A DNA stretch of 51,527 nt, taken from positions 1 through 51,527 of the forward strand of contig DATNFP010000021.1 in assembly GCA_035606335.1 (NCBI GenBank). The letters run 5' to 3'. Below, one piece after another: positions 34,064 to 43,461 of the stretch. Positions within the stretch are counted from its first letter, which is position 1, and every line of letters begins with the position of its first letter. The notes under the pieces are model-generated. The model had not been told where the DNA came from and ran no database searches. It was given only the letters and a program-made list of their open reading frames with translations. The translations under genes and the position numbers were made by a program. This DNA is from DATNFP01 sp035606335 (GTDB lineage: Bacteria > Bacteroidota > Bacteroidia > Chitinophagales > Chitinophagaceae).

Positions 34064-35380
34064 ATGTACCCCGATTTCCAATATCTTCTTCATGGCATTT
34101 TTGGTGTAGACATGCCTGAATGGCTCAGTATTTTTAAAACTTTTGGATTTTTCGTAGCTCTGGCTTTTCTCGGAGCCGCATGGACTCTTACACAGGAATT
34201 AAAAAGGAAAGAACAACAAGGCCTTTTGATACCAACAATAGTACCTGTAGAAGTTGGGAAGCCAGCCTCCGCTAATGAATTGTTTTGGTCTGTGTTATTA
34301 GGATTTGTCCTGGGTTATAAGATTGGTGGAATTATCGGAGACCTGAAAGATGTTACTCCTAACCCACTAGGTTATATTTTCTCAATAAAAGGAAGCCTCC
34401 TGGTTGGCATTTTGGGTGCATTAGTGTTGGGATACTCAAAATATATTGAAAAGAAAAAAAGACAACTGCCCGAACCTGTAATAAAGAAAGTTGCTATCTA
34501 CCCTCACCAGCGCATTGGTGAAATGGTTGTGATAGCGGCAGTTGGCGGACTAATAGGAGCTAAAATTTTTAATGCTTTTGAAAGCTGGGATGATTTTATA
34601 AGAGATCCCGCTGGCAACCTTCTATCATCAAGTGGTCTTACATTTTATGGTGGCCTGATAGTGGCAACAGCAGCCTTTTACTATTATGCGCGTAAGTATA
34701 AAATACCTTTTCACCATTTGTGCGATGCTATAGCTCCCGGACTAATGCTTGCCTATGGCTTCGGGCGCTTTGGCTGTCAGTTTTCAGGTGATGGTGACTG
34801 GGGAATATTTAACAGCGCATACGTTACGCAACCAGATAATTCTTTGAGGCTGTCAAGCCGCGGCGATTATATGCACTCGCTTTATTACAACAGAGAATAT
34901 TTTCTTCACTACCTGAATTATCCTAATTACATAAGTGTGCCTAATGCACATGTGGCTGCACCAAGCTGGCTTCCTCAATGGATGTTCGCAATGAATTTTC
35001 CGCACAACGTTGCACATGAAGGCATTGCTATAGCTGGCTGTACAGGAGATTATTGTTCGGTGCTTCCTGTGGGTGTTTTCCCGACTTCTTTTTATGAAGC
35101 CATTACCTGTATTATACTGTTTTTTGTATTGTGGTCTATTCGCAAGCGCATCAAATACCCGCTTCATTTATTTGGCATCTACCTGATCTTAAATGGCATT
35201 GAGCGATTTTTAATTGAAACAATCCGCGTGAACTATAAATATAATCTTGGATTTATTCATCCTTCACAAGCTGAAATAATATCGACCCTACTTGTAATAG
35301 CAGGAATATGTATTCTTTTATTTTACAAAAAGAAGAATGAAATAGTTTCTGAAAAAGTTGTGATCACCCCTTCGCAATAA
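34064..35380 (+). CDS. prolipoprotein diacylglyceryl transferase homologue, atypical long form
   Basis: 438 aa against about 270-300 for canonical Lgt, with 7-8 membrane segments. Lgt-like parts: SGLTFYGGLIVAT, GFGRFGCQFSGDGDWG, FPTSFYEAITCIILF and ERFLIETIRVNYK. Compared with E. coli Lgt, the two key arginines appear kept (Arg235 in GRFG and the late IETIR Arg). The HGG histidine is Tyr195, and the signature Asn (GRxGN) is Cys238. A roughly 60-residue insertion (about 245-305) sits between the signature and the PxxxYE motif. It may be the organism's Lgt or a relative with another lipid acceptor. Confidence 0.82.
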   Translation: MYPDFQYLLHGIFGVDMPEWLSIFKTFGFFVALAFLGAAWTLTQELKRKEQQGLLIPTIVPVEVGKPASANELFWSVLLGFVLGYKIGGIIGDLKDVTPNPLGYIFSIKGSLLVGILGALVLGYSKYIEKKKRQLPEPVIKKVAIYPHQRIGEMVVIAAVGGLIGAKIFNAFESWDDFIRDPAGNLLSSSGLTFYGGLIVATAAFYYYARKYKIPFHHLCDAIAPGLMLAYGFGRFGCQFSGDGDWGIFNSAYVTQPDNSLRLSSRGDYMHSLYYNREYFLHYLNYPNYISVPNAHVAAPSWLPQWMFAMNFPHNVAHEGIAIAGCTGDYCSVLPVGVFPTSFYEAITCIILFFVLWSIRKRIKYPLHLFGIYLILNGIERFLIETIRVNYKYNLGFIHPSQAEIISTLLVIAGICILLFYKKKNEIVSEKVVITPSQ

Positions 35381-35403
35381 TCCTATTGCAAAGCCGAGAA
35401 ATA

Positions 35404-36072
35404 TCAGAACCGGTTATGCCTTACCAGTCTATACCTAATGCCTACTGTGGCGTTATATGCCATTGCCTGGTAATGCAGTTTTTCAGTAGAGTGTATCATC
35501 GGTGCCTGAGCGTCGTAAGAGAGATTGTAATAACGTAATGCCGCTTCTATATTTACTCCTAACCTGGAAGTGATACCATATACATAACCTAATTGCCCTC
35601 CTACAACAGGACCTAAGCCACCGTCGGGAGCTTCGTACGATTCGTTTTGCCCATATATGGCTTTATAGTTTCTTGCTACACCATAACCGGCCGCAACACC
35701 AAGATAGAGATAACTATTAATCAAGTTCCACTTGCCGTTAAATACGACGCTTAATGAAGATGCTATTTTTGAATACACAAATTTTTTTCCATCATTCCCT
35801 ATCGTACTCCCATGATAGTAAGAATATGATGTACTTGATTTATCAGATAACTCTAAAGCATCTATTTGTAAGCCTGCCTGCCAATGGCCTAAAACGCTAT
35901 AGAGTGCATTTATATGCCCTGCATAATTTAGAGTTGGCTGGTTACCCTTATAAAAAACATTACCTGTCGGTTCGCTATTCATGCCTACACCGGCATTTAC
36001 TCCAAAAGAAATGTGTTGTGCGTAAGATAAGCAAGGTAAAATAAGAAAAAGGAAAACGAGAGATCTTTTCAT
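35404..36072 (-). CDS. outer-membrane beta-barrel protein
   Basis: 222 aa. Signal peptide MKRSLVFLFLILPCLSYAQ, then barrel strands HISFGVNAGVGMNSEP, HWQAGLQIDALEL, NSYLYLGVAAGYGVARN, GQLGYVYGITSRLGVNIEAALRYYNLSY and a final YNATVGIRYRLV. OmpW/OMP_b-brl type small barrel of about 8 strands with unknown ligand. Monocistronic and convergent with the Lgt homologue (23 bp between stops). Confidence 0.85.
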   Translation of the reverse strand: MKRSLVFLFLILPCLSYAQHISFGVNAGVGMNSEPTGNVFYKGNQPTLNYAGHINALYSVLGHWQAGLQIDALELSDKSSTSYSYYHGSTIGNDGKKFVYSKIASSLSVVFNGKWNLINSYLYLGVAAGYGVARNYKAIYGQNESYEAPDGGLGPVVGGQLGYVYGITSRLGVNIEAALRYYNLSYDAQAPMIHSTEKLHYQAMAYNATVGIRYRLVRHNRF

Positions 36073-36271
36073 GAGTTTGTATTTGTTAACTCAAAAATAA
36101 AACAGAGTTTATTGTAAATTAACAGGAGTGGACTAATAAAAAATATTTTATTCCATCTCCACCATTATATATTGTCTTTATTATACTTACGCCTTTAGTT
36201 GTACAAAAATATATTCTATTTCTATTCTTCATTTTTCAAGAGCACTTCTATTTCTTATGTTTTTAATATAC

Positions 36272-36304
36272 AAAAAGCCTCTGGCAATGCTTGCCAGAGG
36301 CTTT
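36272..36304 (-). terminator. strong intrinsic terminator of the DUF1579 gene
   Basis: 14-bp perfect stem AAAGCCTCTGGCAA (36274-36287) with TTGCCAGAGGCTTT (36291-36304), loop TGC, ending in a T-run on the minus strand. The rest of 36073-36271 shows no gene. Confidence 0.93.
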
Positions 36305-36324
36305 AAAAAAAATAGCAAAGTATA

Positions 36325-36909
36325 TTACATGCGCGTAAATTTCACTTCAAGCATTTTAAAATCCTGCCCGTTTGCGCTGGTGTACATATCCATCATTTGA
36401 TTGTTATCATCAATTACTTTAAACACTTCTCTTACCGGCATGTCTTTTCCTGTTGACGGATCAGTTTCGCTGCCTGTAAAAGTAATGCTCTTGCTTGCAT
36501 CATCCCATGTACCTTCCATAGTCATCATACCAGTACCCATATTATCTATCCAGCTATTGATGAATTTCTTTTTAGCATTGTCGTAAGCCAAAGTACTAAT
36601 ACCTTCGAATGGCATATTCATCATATTGCCATGAAACATTGATTGCTGATAGCGACCGCCTAATATCATAGTGTTTTCACACGTACCTTCGCTCTTTTGA
36701 GGCTCAGTATTTGGAGCCATCCACATACTTGTTTCGGTTTTCCATTTTCCGTTGCTTTTTGCCAGCATTTCATGCACCTTTCCGGGTGTCATATAATCCA
36801 TCCAGGCTTTCATTTCAGGACTGTTGTTAGCGTCACTACCGGACTGAGCCATAGTACCTGAAGCCGTAAAACAAATAACGGTTGTAAATAAGATGATAAT
36901 TTTTCTCAT
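36325..36909 (-). CDS. DUF1579-family secreted protein
   Basis: 194 aa. Signal peptide MRKIIILFTTVICFTASGTMAQ, then a lipocalin-like DUF1579 body: HEMLAKSNGKWKTETSMWM, CENTMILGGRYQQSMFHGNMM, GISTLAYDNAKKKFINSWID and MEGTWDDASKSITFTGSE. The mature protein is notably methionine-rich (GTGMMTMEG, NNQMMDMYTS). The family is common in Bacteroidota and proteobacteria without a known role. The ATG at 36909 is used; the TTG two codons earlier is unlikely. Confidence 0.88.
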   Translation of the reverse strand: MRKIIILFTTVICFTASGTMAQSGSDANNSPEMKAWMDYMTPGKVHEMLAKSNGKWKTETSMWMAPNTEPQKSEGTCENTMILGGRYQQSMFHGNMMNMPFEGISTLAYDNAKKKFINSWIDNMGTGMMTMEGTWDDASKSITFTGSETDPSTGKDMPVREVFKVIDDNNQMMDMYTSANGQDFKMLEVKFTRM

Positions 36910-37050
36910 GTTCAATTATATTTAGAAAATCAAAAATAGTAATAAGTATTAATATATCTATTAAGATGTTGTTATCTAATTGCCTGCACAAACAGGATAT
37001 AATATAAACCATTGTGTTTCAATAGTTCTTAAGAAGGGCATGGATTTTTT

Positions 37051-38163
37051 ATGTTAAGCATTATGGAAGTTGAGATCAAAATAACCAAGCGAAAATTGGA
37101 AAGCCTGGCAGATAATGCAATAAAAAGTGCAGAGGCTATCAACCTTGTATATGTAACAGATGCTGAGAAAGGAATTACACGCATTAAAAAAAGAGACGAG
37201 TTTATTTACCTATACAACGATAAGAAAGTTGAAGACGAAGAGATTTTAATACGCATAAAACGCCTTGTAATTCCGCCTGCCTGGCAACAAGTATGGATAT
37301 GCGCCGTAGCTAATGGGCATCTGCAAGCGACAGGATTAGATGCTATGAACAGAAAGCAATATAAGTATCACACTCTTTGGAATACATTACGCAACCATAC
37401 AAAGTTTTATCATCTTTTTGAATTTGGCAAAGCACTTCCGGCTATCAGGAATAGGTTAAACAAAGATCTCGCTCAACAAACACTTACACAGGAAAAAGTC
37501 TTGGCCGCGATCATATCCCTTATGCAGGAAACCAATATACGCATAGGTAATACAATGTATGAAAAGCTATATGGCTCCTTTGGATTAACCACATTAAAAG
37601 ATAAACATGTAAAGATTGAAGGCAGTAACCTGCAATTCAGCTTTAGAGGGAAAAAGGGTATTTACCACAATGTGTCTTTAAAAAATAAAAAACTGGCAAG
37701 GATAGTGAAACAATGTCGTGATATTCCGGGTAAAGAATTATTCCAATATTATGACGACCATGGAGAAAGAAAAAGTATTGATTCAGGAATGGTTAATAAT
37801 TATATCAAAGAAATAAGCGGAGGACACTTTACTGCAAAAGATTTCAGGACATGGGCCGGTTCCCTGCATGCATTAGAGGCATTCAAATCATTAGGATGCT
37901 GCGATACAATTACAGAAACAAAAAAGAAAATAGTAGAAGCTCTCGATATGGTAGCCGAACAGCTTGGTAATACAAGGGCTGTTTGCAAAAAATATTATGT
38001 GCATCCTTCCATTATAGATCATTACAGCAATAATACGCTCGACAAATACCTGAAGCTGTTAGAAACTACACAGGCAGATCCTGAGTTATCAGGATTATCA
38101 GCAGAAGAAAAAGTATTAATGAAAATGCTTGAAGATGCAGGCTCAATTGTTATTGCTGCATAA
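37051..38163 (+). CDS. DNA topoisomerase IB (poxvirus/bacterial type)
   Basis: 370 aa. The N-terminal DNA-binding part (GITRIKKRDEFIYLY, IKRLVIPPAWQQVWIC) precedes the catalytic domain with TNIRIGNTMYEKLYGSFGLTTL, FRGKKGIYHNVSL, HFTAKDFRTWAGSL (catalytic Arg region) and NTRAVCKKYYVHP, where Tyr316 fits the nucleophile. The enzyme relaxes supercoils by single-strand cleavage with a 3'-phosphotyrosine link. It lies where the alpha ribosomal operon would normally follow map, in convergent orientation with 3 bp between stops. The start may instead be the ATG four codons downstream. Confidence 0.94.
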   Translation: MLSIMEVEIKITKRKLESLADNAIKSAEAINLVYVTDAEKGITRIKKRDEFIYLYNDKKVEDEEILIRIKRLVIPPAWQQVWICAVANGHLQATGLDAMNRKQYKYHTLWNTLRNHTKFYHLFEFGKALPAIRNRLNKDLAQQTLTQEKVLAAIISLMQETNIRIGNTMYEKLYGSFGLTTLKDKHVKIEGSNLQFSFRGKKGIYHNVSLKNKKLARIVKQCRDIPGKELFQYYDDHGERKSIDSGMVNNYIKEISGGHFTAKDFRTWAGSLHALEAFKSLGCCDTITETKKKIVEALDMVAEQLGNTRAVCKKYYVHPSIIDHYSNNTLDKYLKLLETTQADPELSGLSAEEKVLMKMLEDAGSIVIAA

Positions 38164-38166
38164 AAA

Positions 38167-38991
38167 TCATACAGCAATATTTGCTTCAGAGTAAGAGCTG
38201 CTATTTAATTCTTTATTTGCCTGTTCTGCTTGTTCAATTGGTGCGAAATTGGATAGGGCCTCCCCTCTACCTTTACGCACTACGGTAGTATGCTCAAAAT
38301 GCGCTGAAGGTTTACCATCAGCAGTTACTACAGTCCAGCCATCTTCCATAGTATAAACTTCACGTGTGCCCAGATTTATCATCGGCTCTATAGCCAATAC
38401 CGTACCCTCTTGCAGCCTCTTTCCATCTCCACGGCGACCGTAATTAGGCACTTGCGGATCTTCATGCAATTTCTTACCAACGCCATGCCCAACTAATTCT
38501 CTCACAACTCCATATCCATTTTCTTTTGCAGTAAATTGCTCAATAGCAAAGGAAATATCACCTACCCTGTTCCCATCTTTAGCTTGTGCTATACCGCGAA
38601 ATAATGATTCTTTTGTAACTCTCAGTAATTTAAGTATTTCAGGCTTCACATTGCCAATAGCAAAAGTATAAGCGTGGTCTCCATGAAAGCCATTCATAAA
38701 CACACCACAGTCTACAGAAACAATATCACCATCCTTCAGCTCATATTCACCTGGAATGCCGTGCACCACTACCTGGTTAACAGAAATGCATAATGCAGCG
38801 GGATATCCATGATATCCTTTAAAGGACGGGACACCACCATTATCGTGAATAAATTGGTCAGCCATCTTATCAATGGAAGCTGTGGTGATGCCGGGCTTTA
38901 AAAATTTTGCCACCTCTGTTAAGGTGGCAGTAACCATTAAAGCACTTTTTCTTATTAATTCGATTTCTTCGTTACTTCTTATATGTATCAT
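38167..38991 (-). CDS. map: methionine aminopeptidase type I
   Basis: 274 aa from ATG 38991. Metal ligands are visible in VSVDCGVFMNGFHGDHAYTF (two Asp), GHGVGKKLHEDPQVPNYG (His), LAIEPMINLG (Glu) and HFEHTTVV (Glu). It removes the initiator Met from nascent chains. It carries a C-terminal tail of about 25 residues (FAPIEQAEQANKELNSSSYSEANIAV) beyond the usual end. Last gene of the S10-spc cluster, directly after secY, as in most Bacteroidota. Here it is followed not by infA but by a convergent topoisomerase. Confidence 0.96.
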   Translation of the reverse strand: MIHIRSNEEIELIRKSALMVTATLTEVAKFLKPGITTASIDKMADQFIHDNGGVPSFKGYHGYPAALCISVNQVVVHGIPGEYELKDGDIVSVDCGVFMNGFHGDHAYTFAIGNVKPEILKLLRVTKESLFRGIAQAKDGNRVGDISFAIEQFTAKENGYGVVRELVGHGVGKKLHEDPQVPNYGRRGDGKRLQEGTVLAIEPMINLGTREVYTMEDGWTVVTADGKPSAHFEHTTVVRKGRGEALSNFAPIEQAEQANKELNSSSYSEANIAV

Positions 38992-39006
38992 ACTCACAAG
39001 CAAAAA

Positions 39007-40356
39007 TTAGATTGCACCACTGCTAACAGCAGAACGTCCCGAAAGACGGCCGGTCTTCATCAGACCATCGTAATGGCGCATTAATAAATGGCTTTCGATT
39101 TGCTGTAATGTATCAAGAATTACACCTACACCGATCAGCATGGAAGTACCACCGTAGAATGATGCAAAACCACTTGTAACACCTAATAGGGATGCAATGC
39201 CCGGAAGAATACCGGCTATAGCCAAAAATACAGAACCTGGAAGTGTAATACGATCCATGATAGTACCTATATAATTTGCAGTAGCCTCACCAGGTTTTAC
39301 ACCGGGAATAAAGCTGTTGTTACGCTTCAGGTTATCAGCCATTTCAGTCGGGTTGAAGATCAACGCGGTATAGAAATAGGTGAAGAGTATTACCATTATG
39401 GCATAGATAAGATTATACACGAACGATGTATGATCTGATAATGCACGGACAAGAGAGTTCCCATTCTCACTGCTGGTAAAACCAACGATAGTAGCCGGAA
39501 TAAACATGATAGCCTGCGCAAAGATGATAGGCATTACACCTGCTGAGTTCACCTTTAAAGGAATGAAATCACGGGAACCGCTTACTTCGCGTGCTGCATT
39601 ACTGCTGCCAATTATACGACGTGCATAATTCAATGGTATTTTACGCACACCTTCCGTAAGTAATATTAAGCCTACAATAACAGCAATGAATATAGCCATT
39701 TCGATGAGGAAGATCAATAATCCACCGCCACCACCAAGGTTCTTAGCACTAAACTCCTGAGCCATTGATGCTGGGAGACGAGCAAGGATACCCACCATGA
39801 TTATGAGTGAGGTACCATTTCCAATTCCTTTATCAGTAATTTTTTCACCTAACCACATTACAAACAATGAACCTGAAGTGAGCACAACTACTGTTGATAA
39901 CCAGAAAAGGAATGGACCAAATTCTGCAACGATTGCAGGACCGCTTTGTGTACGCAAATAAGCCACGTAAGCACTTGCCTGAAAAGCAGTAACCACTACT
40001 GTTATATAACGTGTGTATTGGTTAATTTGGCGACGGCCGCTTTCTTCACGCTGCATTTTGGCCACCTGGGGAATAACGATACCCGCCAGCTGCATAAAGA
40101 TAGATGCAGATATATAAGGCATTACCCCCAAAGCAAAAATAGATGCACGACTGAACGCACCACCGGCAAACATATTAAACAAGCCAAGTAAACCTTCCGT
40201 ACTACCACCTAAAGAGAGTAAAGTAGGGTTGATGCCTGGCAAAGTAATATAACATCCCGCACGGTATATCAAAGTCAATAATAACGTATATAGGATACGC
40301 TTGCGGAGCTCTTCAATACTCCAGATATTTTTAAGCGTTTCAATGAGTTTCTTCAC
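39007..40356 (-). CDS. secY: preprotein translocase subunit SecY
   Basis: 449 aa, ten transmembrane segments. Conserved blocks include GLLGLFNMFAGGAFSRASIFALGVMPYISASIFMQL near the plug and AREVSGSRDFIPLKVNSAGVMPIIFA in the central loops. It forms the channel for export and membrane insertion with SecE and SecA. The 86-bp spacer to rplO contains a 7-bp stem (AAAGACG 40398-40404 with CGTCTTT 40419-40425) that could modulate read-through. Confidence 0.97.
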   Translation of the reverse strand: MKKLIETLKNIWSIEELRKRILYTLLLTLIYRAGCYITLPGINPTLLSLGGSTEGLLGLFNMFAGGAFSRASIFALGVMPYISASIFMQLAGIVIPQVAKMQREESGRRQINQYTRYITVVVTAFQASAYVAYLRTQSGPAIVAEFGPFLFWLSTVVVLTSGSLFVMWLGEKITDKGIGNGTSLIIMVGILARLPASMAQEFSAKNLGGGGGLLIFLIEMAIFIAVIVGLILLTEGVRKIPLNYARRIIGSSNAAREVSGSRDFIPLKVNSAGVMPIIFAQAIMFIPATIVGFTSSENGNSLVRALSDHTSFVYNLIYAIMVILFTYFYTALIFNPTEMADNLKRNNSFIPGVKPGEATANYIGTIMDRITLPGSVFLAIAGILPGIASLLGVTSGFASFYGGTSMLIGVGVILDTLQQIESHLLMRHYDGLMKTGRLSGRSAVSSGAI

Positions 40357-40442
40357 GGAGCTGTTGTTGATCTAAAATGAAATGCGAATAAACGATAAAA
40401 GACGCACTTCTCCAAATACGTCTTTCTATGGTATAATTGTTT

Positions 40443-40889
40443 TTAAATAAGCTCTACGGTACCGCCAGCGGCCTCAATAGCTTCCTTAGCTTTTGCACTT
40501 ACCTTGTTCACTTTGAATGGGATATTAGCTTTTAATTCTCCGCTTCCCAAAACCTTCACAAGATCAGTACGGCTAATCAGACCATTTATGTATAAATTGT
40601 CTAATGTAAATTCTTTTATATCATATTTTTCAATCAGGAAATCAAGCTGACCCAGGTTAAATACTTTATATTCTACACGGTTAATATTTTTGAAACCGCG
40701 CTTGGGCATGCGACGCTGGATAGGCATCTGTCCACCTTCGTGTCCTTTCTTTTGCTTATAACCAGAACGGGATTGATGACCTTTGTTACCTTTTGTAGAC
40801 GTACCACCATGTCCACTACCTTCACCACGACCGATACGTTTTGTTTTCTGAGTAGAACCTTCTGCAGGTTTTAGATTGTGTAATTGCAT
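40443..40889 (-). CDS. rplO: 50S ribosomal protein L15
   Basis: 148 aa with the classic start MQLHNLKPAEGSTQKTKRIG, a glycine/lysine-rich extension RGEGSGHGGTSTKGNKGHQSR and C-terminal VSAKAKEAIEAAGGTVELI. Late assembly protein of the 50S subunit. Between rpmD and secY as in other bacteria. Confidence 0.97.
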   Translation of the reverse strand: MQLHNLKPAEGSTQKTKRIGRGEGSGHGGTSTKGNKGHQSRSGYKQKKGHEGGQMPIQRRMPKRGFKNINRVEYKVFNLGQLDFLIEKYDIKEFTLDNLYINGLISRTDLVKVLGSGELKANIPFKVNKVSAKAKEAIEAAGGTVELI

Positions 40890-40947
40890 TTCTTACAATT
40901 TTTGAACTTGCGCGGAATGTATAACCGCTCGCAAATTGATTAATAAA

Positions 40948-41130
40948 TTATTTTACTTCTACTACTTTCACAAGGTGATGTACAGCTTGTACCATACCCA
41001 ATATTTGTGGAGTAGCTTCTACCTCTACTGAATTGTAGAGCTTACGCAGGCCAAGCGCCTTAAGGGTGCGTTTTTGACGCTCCGGACGGTCGATGCCGCT
41101 TTTTACCTGTGTTATTTTGATCTTAGCCAT
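40948..41130 (-). CDS. rpmD: 50S ribosomal protein L30
   Basis: 60 aa from the ATG at 41130 (MAKIKITQVKSGIDRPERQK), usual L30 length; an upstream non-ATG start is not needed. The spacer to rpsE (41131-41275, 145 bp) holds no gene or clear hairpin. Confidence 0.95.
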   Translation of the reverse strand: MAKIKITQVKSGIDRPERQKRTLKALGLRKLYNSVEVEATPQILGMVQAVHHLVKVVEVK

Positions 41131-41275
41131 GACGCTATATAAATTCAAAAGTTATTATTCTGTTTATAAATTCCACCTCTACTCTTTGATCTCTACTGAT
41201 ATACGTATTGTTGACGATAAAAGTTGATGCCCGCCGGACTTTAACATTTAAGCCGAAGGCCAACTATAAGCTATC

Positions 41276-41794
41276 CTATCCGTTAAATACTTTCTTCAGA
41301 TTTACATTGCGATGCTTAGCAACTTGTATAGGCTCACGAAGCATACTCAATGCAAGGAAGGTAGCTTTTACCACATTGTGTGGGTTAGCTGAACCTAATG
41401 ATTTTGAAAGCACGTCTGTGATACCAGCAGCCTCAAGTACAGCGCGCATACTACCTCCGGCAATTACACCGGTACCATGTGCAGCTGGTTTGATCAAAAC
41501 CTTTGCAGCGCCTTCTTTAGCAAGCTGGTCGTGAGGTATAGTACCATTCATTACAGGTACTTTGATGAGGTTCTTCTTAGCATCATCAATACCTTTAGTA
41601 ATAGCTTCCTGTACTTCTTTTGCTTTACCCAGTCCATGACCAACTACACCATTGCCATTACCTACAACTACAAGTGCTGAAAAGCTGAAAGCACGGCCAC
41701 CTTTTGTGGTTTTTACCACACGGTTTATAGCCACTACCTTTTCATGCAGTTCCAGGTCCCCGGCTTTTACGCGATTAAATTGTGTCTTCGCCAT
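41276..41794 (-). CDS. rpsE: 30S ribosomal protein S5
   Basis: 172 aa. The N-terminal double-stranded RNA-binding part (GRAFSFSALVVVGNGNGVVGHGLGKA) and C-terminal domain (GTGVIAGGSMRAVLEAAGI, VVKATFLALSMLREP) are intact. It shapes the mRNA entry side and decoding accuracy of the 30S subunit. Confidence 0.97.
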   Translation of the reverse strand: MAKTQFNRVKAGDLELHEKVVAINRVVKTTKGGRAFSFSALVVVGNGNGVVGHGLGKAKEVQEAITKGIDDAKKNLIKVPVMNGTIPHDQLAKEGAAKVLIKPAAHGTGVIAGGSMRAVLEAAGITDVLSKSLGSANPHNVVKATFLALSMLREPIQVAKHRNVNLKKVFNG

Positions 41795-41866
41795 ATATTC
41801 TTAATTAGTTGCTGTGTGCTCACCAGCCTTTATCACAGCTTACTTATTATTTTTAATATTTTATAA

Positions 41867-42226
41867 TTAGAGTTTCAATCCACCTTCACGTGCTCCATCG
41901 GCTACAGCCTTCACACGGCCATGATACAGGTAACCACCACGGTCGAAAACACATGTTTCGATACCCAGATCTTTAGCTTTTTGTGCAATAGCTTTTCCAA
42001 CCAATAGAGATTTTTCAACCTTATTACCTTTCTGAGCAGTAATATCCTTTTCACGGGAACTAGCAGCAGCAAGAGTAGTGCCTGTATTATCGTCTATCAA
42101 TTGCACATAAATATCTTTATTGCTACGAAATACAGAAAGGCGTGGCTTTGCAGCTTCTCCATGCAATTTCTTGCGAATGCGCCAACGCAATTTCTGACGA
42201 CGGATTACTTTTTGATCAAGTGACAT
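41867..42226 (-). CDS. rplR: 50S ribosomal protein L18
   Basis: 119 aa. RLSVFRSNKDIYVQLIDD and the C-terminal FDRGGYLYHGRVKAVADGAREGGL are the 5S rRNA-binding L18 motifs. It joins 5S rRNA with L5 in the central protuberance. A 101-bp spacer with a hairpin separates it from rplF. Confidence 0.97.
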   Translation of the reverse strand: MSLDQKVIRRQKLRWRIRKKLHGEAAKPRLSVFRSNKDIYVQLIDDNTGTTLAAASSREKDITAQKGNKVEKSLLVGKAIAQKAKDLGIETCVFDRGGYLYHGRVKAVADGAREGGLKL

Positions 42227-42299
42227 ATACTTCTTTTTTACGGGCTCATGCTGCTTGTCGCAATATGGCTACCGGATTTTTAAATTTATTAACATAAGC

Positions 42300-42323
42300 A
42301 ATTCTCCCCTTACAGGGAGAATT
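42300..42323. repeat. intergenic hairpin between rplF and rplR
   Basis: Perfect 9-bp stem AATTCTCCC (42300-42308) with GGGAGAATT (42315-42323), loop CTTACA. It is not followed by a T-run on the transcribed strand, so it is not a terminator. It resembles the hairpins at 47792-47815 and 50365-50391. Confidence 0.6.
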
Positions 42324-42327
42324 AATA

Positions 42328-42882
42328 TTATTTACCAGCAGACTTACCGGCTTTACGGCGAACTGTTTCGTCTGAGTAGCGCACCCCTTTACCCTTGTAT
42401 GGTTCTGGTTTACGCAGGCTGCGGATCTTTGCAGCTACTTGTCCTAACAGTTGTTTGTCTATTGATTCAAGAATTATTTTTGGGTTCTGACCTTTTTCTG
42501 CAGTAGCAGAAGCTTTGATCTCTTTAGGAAGCTCAACAATAATATTGTGAGAAAAACCTAAAGATAGATCTACCTGCTGCCCCTGAACAGTGGCACGATA
42601 ACCTACCCCTACCAATTCCAGTTCGCGTTTAAAACCTTCGGTAACGCCGGTCATCATGTTTGCTATCAGTGCACGGTATAAGCCATGCAATGCGCGGTGA
42701 CGAATCTGGTCTGTAGGACGTTCGATGATGATCTCACCATCCTGAACGCTTACTTTAATATCACGGTCAATCGCTTGTGTCAATTCACCTTTTGGTCCTT
42801 TCAGGACAATTTCGTTGTGTGTTGTAACGGTTGCTGTAACACCTTTTGCAACTGTCACCGGTTTCTTACCTATACGAGACAT
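42328..42882 (-). CDS. rplF: 50S ribosomal protein L6
   Basis: 184 aa. MSRIGKKPVTVAKGV at the start and the C-terminal EPYKGKGVRYSDETVRRKAGK signature. It binds near the sarcin-ricin loop and factor-binding site of the 50S subunit. Confidence 0.97.
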   Translation of the reverse strand: MSRIGKKPVTVAKGVTATVTTHNEIVLKGPKGELTQAIDRDIKVSVQDGEIIIERPTDQIRHRALHGLYRALIANMMTGVTEGFKRELELVGVGYRATVQGQQVDLSLGFSHNIIVELPKEIKASATAEKGQNPKIILESIDKQLLGQVAAKIRSLRKPEPYKGKGVRYSDETVRRKAGKSAGK

Positions 42883-42986
42883 TGTATCGTTGTTTATTGT
42901 TAAAATCGAACCTGATCGGTCAGCCTGGTAAGCCCGGCTTAATGTATCAGACCCGCTGAATTATTATTAAAAGAACTAAATCACTA

Positions 42987-43385
42987 CTAGTAAACGTAAC
43001 ACATTACTTCACCACCTACGTTCTGTGTGCGGGCTTCCTTATCAGTCATTACTCCCTTTGAAGTAGAGACAATTGCAATACCTAAGCCATTCTGTACACG
43101 ATGAATTTCATTAGGCTTTGCATATTGGCGTAAGCCCGGACGGCTTACACGTTCCAAAGATCTGATAGCCGGCTCTTTAGATTGCGCATCATATTTCAAT
43201 GCTATCTTAATAAGGCCCTGCTTGTTATCATCTTCAAATTTGTATTTCAGGATATAACCTTTTTCATACAGAATTTCGGTCATACGCTTTTTTACATTTG
43301 AAGCCGGGATTTCCACGATACGATGGCGTGCCATTTGTGCGTTGCGGATACGAGTCAGGAAATCTGCTATTGGATCTGTTACCAT
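42987..43385 (-). CDS. rpsH: 30S ribosomal protein S8
   Basis: 132 aa. DPIADFLTRIRNAQMARH at the N-terminus and GLGIAIVSTSKGVMTDKEAR near the C-terminus are the S8 signatures. It binds 16S rRNA helix 21; in E. coli it also represses the spc operon. No matching leader structure was identified here. Confidence 0.97.
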   Translation of the reverse strand: MVTDPIADFLTRIRNAQMARHRIVEIPASNVKKRMTEILYEKGYILKYKFEDDNKQGLIKIALKYDAQSKEPAIRSLERVSRPGLRQYAKPNEIHRVQNGLGIAIVSTSKGVMTDKEARTQNVGGEVMCYVY

Positions 43386-43461
43386 TTTTCTTTTTAAGTT
43401 TTGTAAATAAAAATTGTCACCGGTTTCAGGATATGTATCCCGACCTGGAAACGTTTATAAA

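Noticed and set aside
40398..40425. Hairpin between rplO and secY as a terminator
   Set aside because: Stem of only 7 bp with a 14-base loop and a short T-run; secY must be transcribed with the cluster, so at most it is a weak attenuator.
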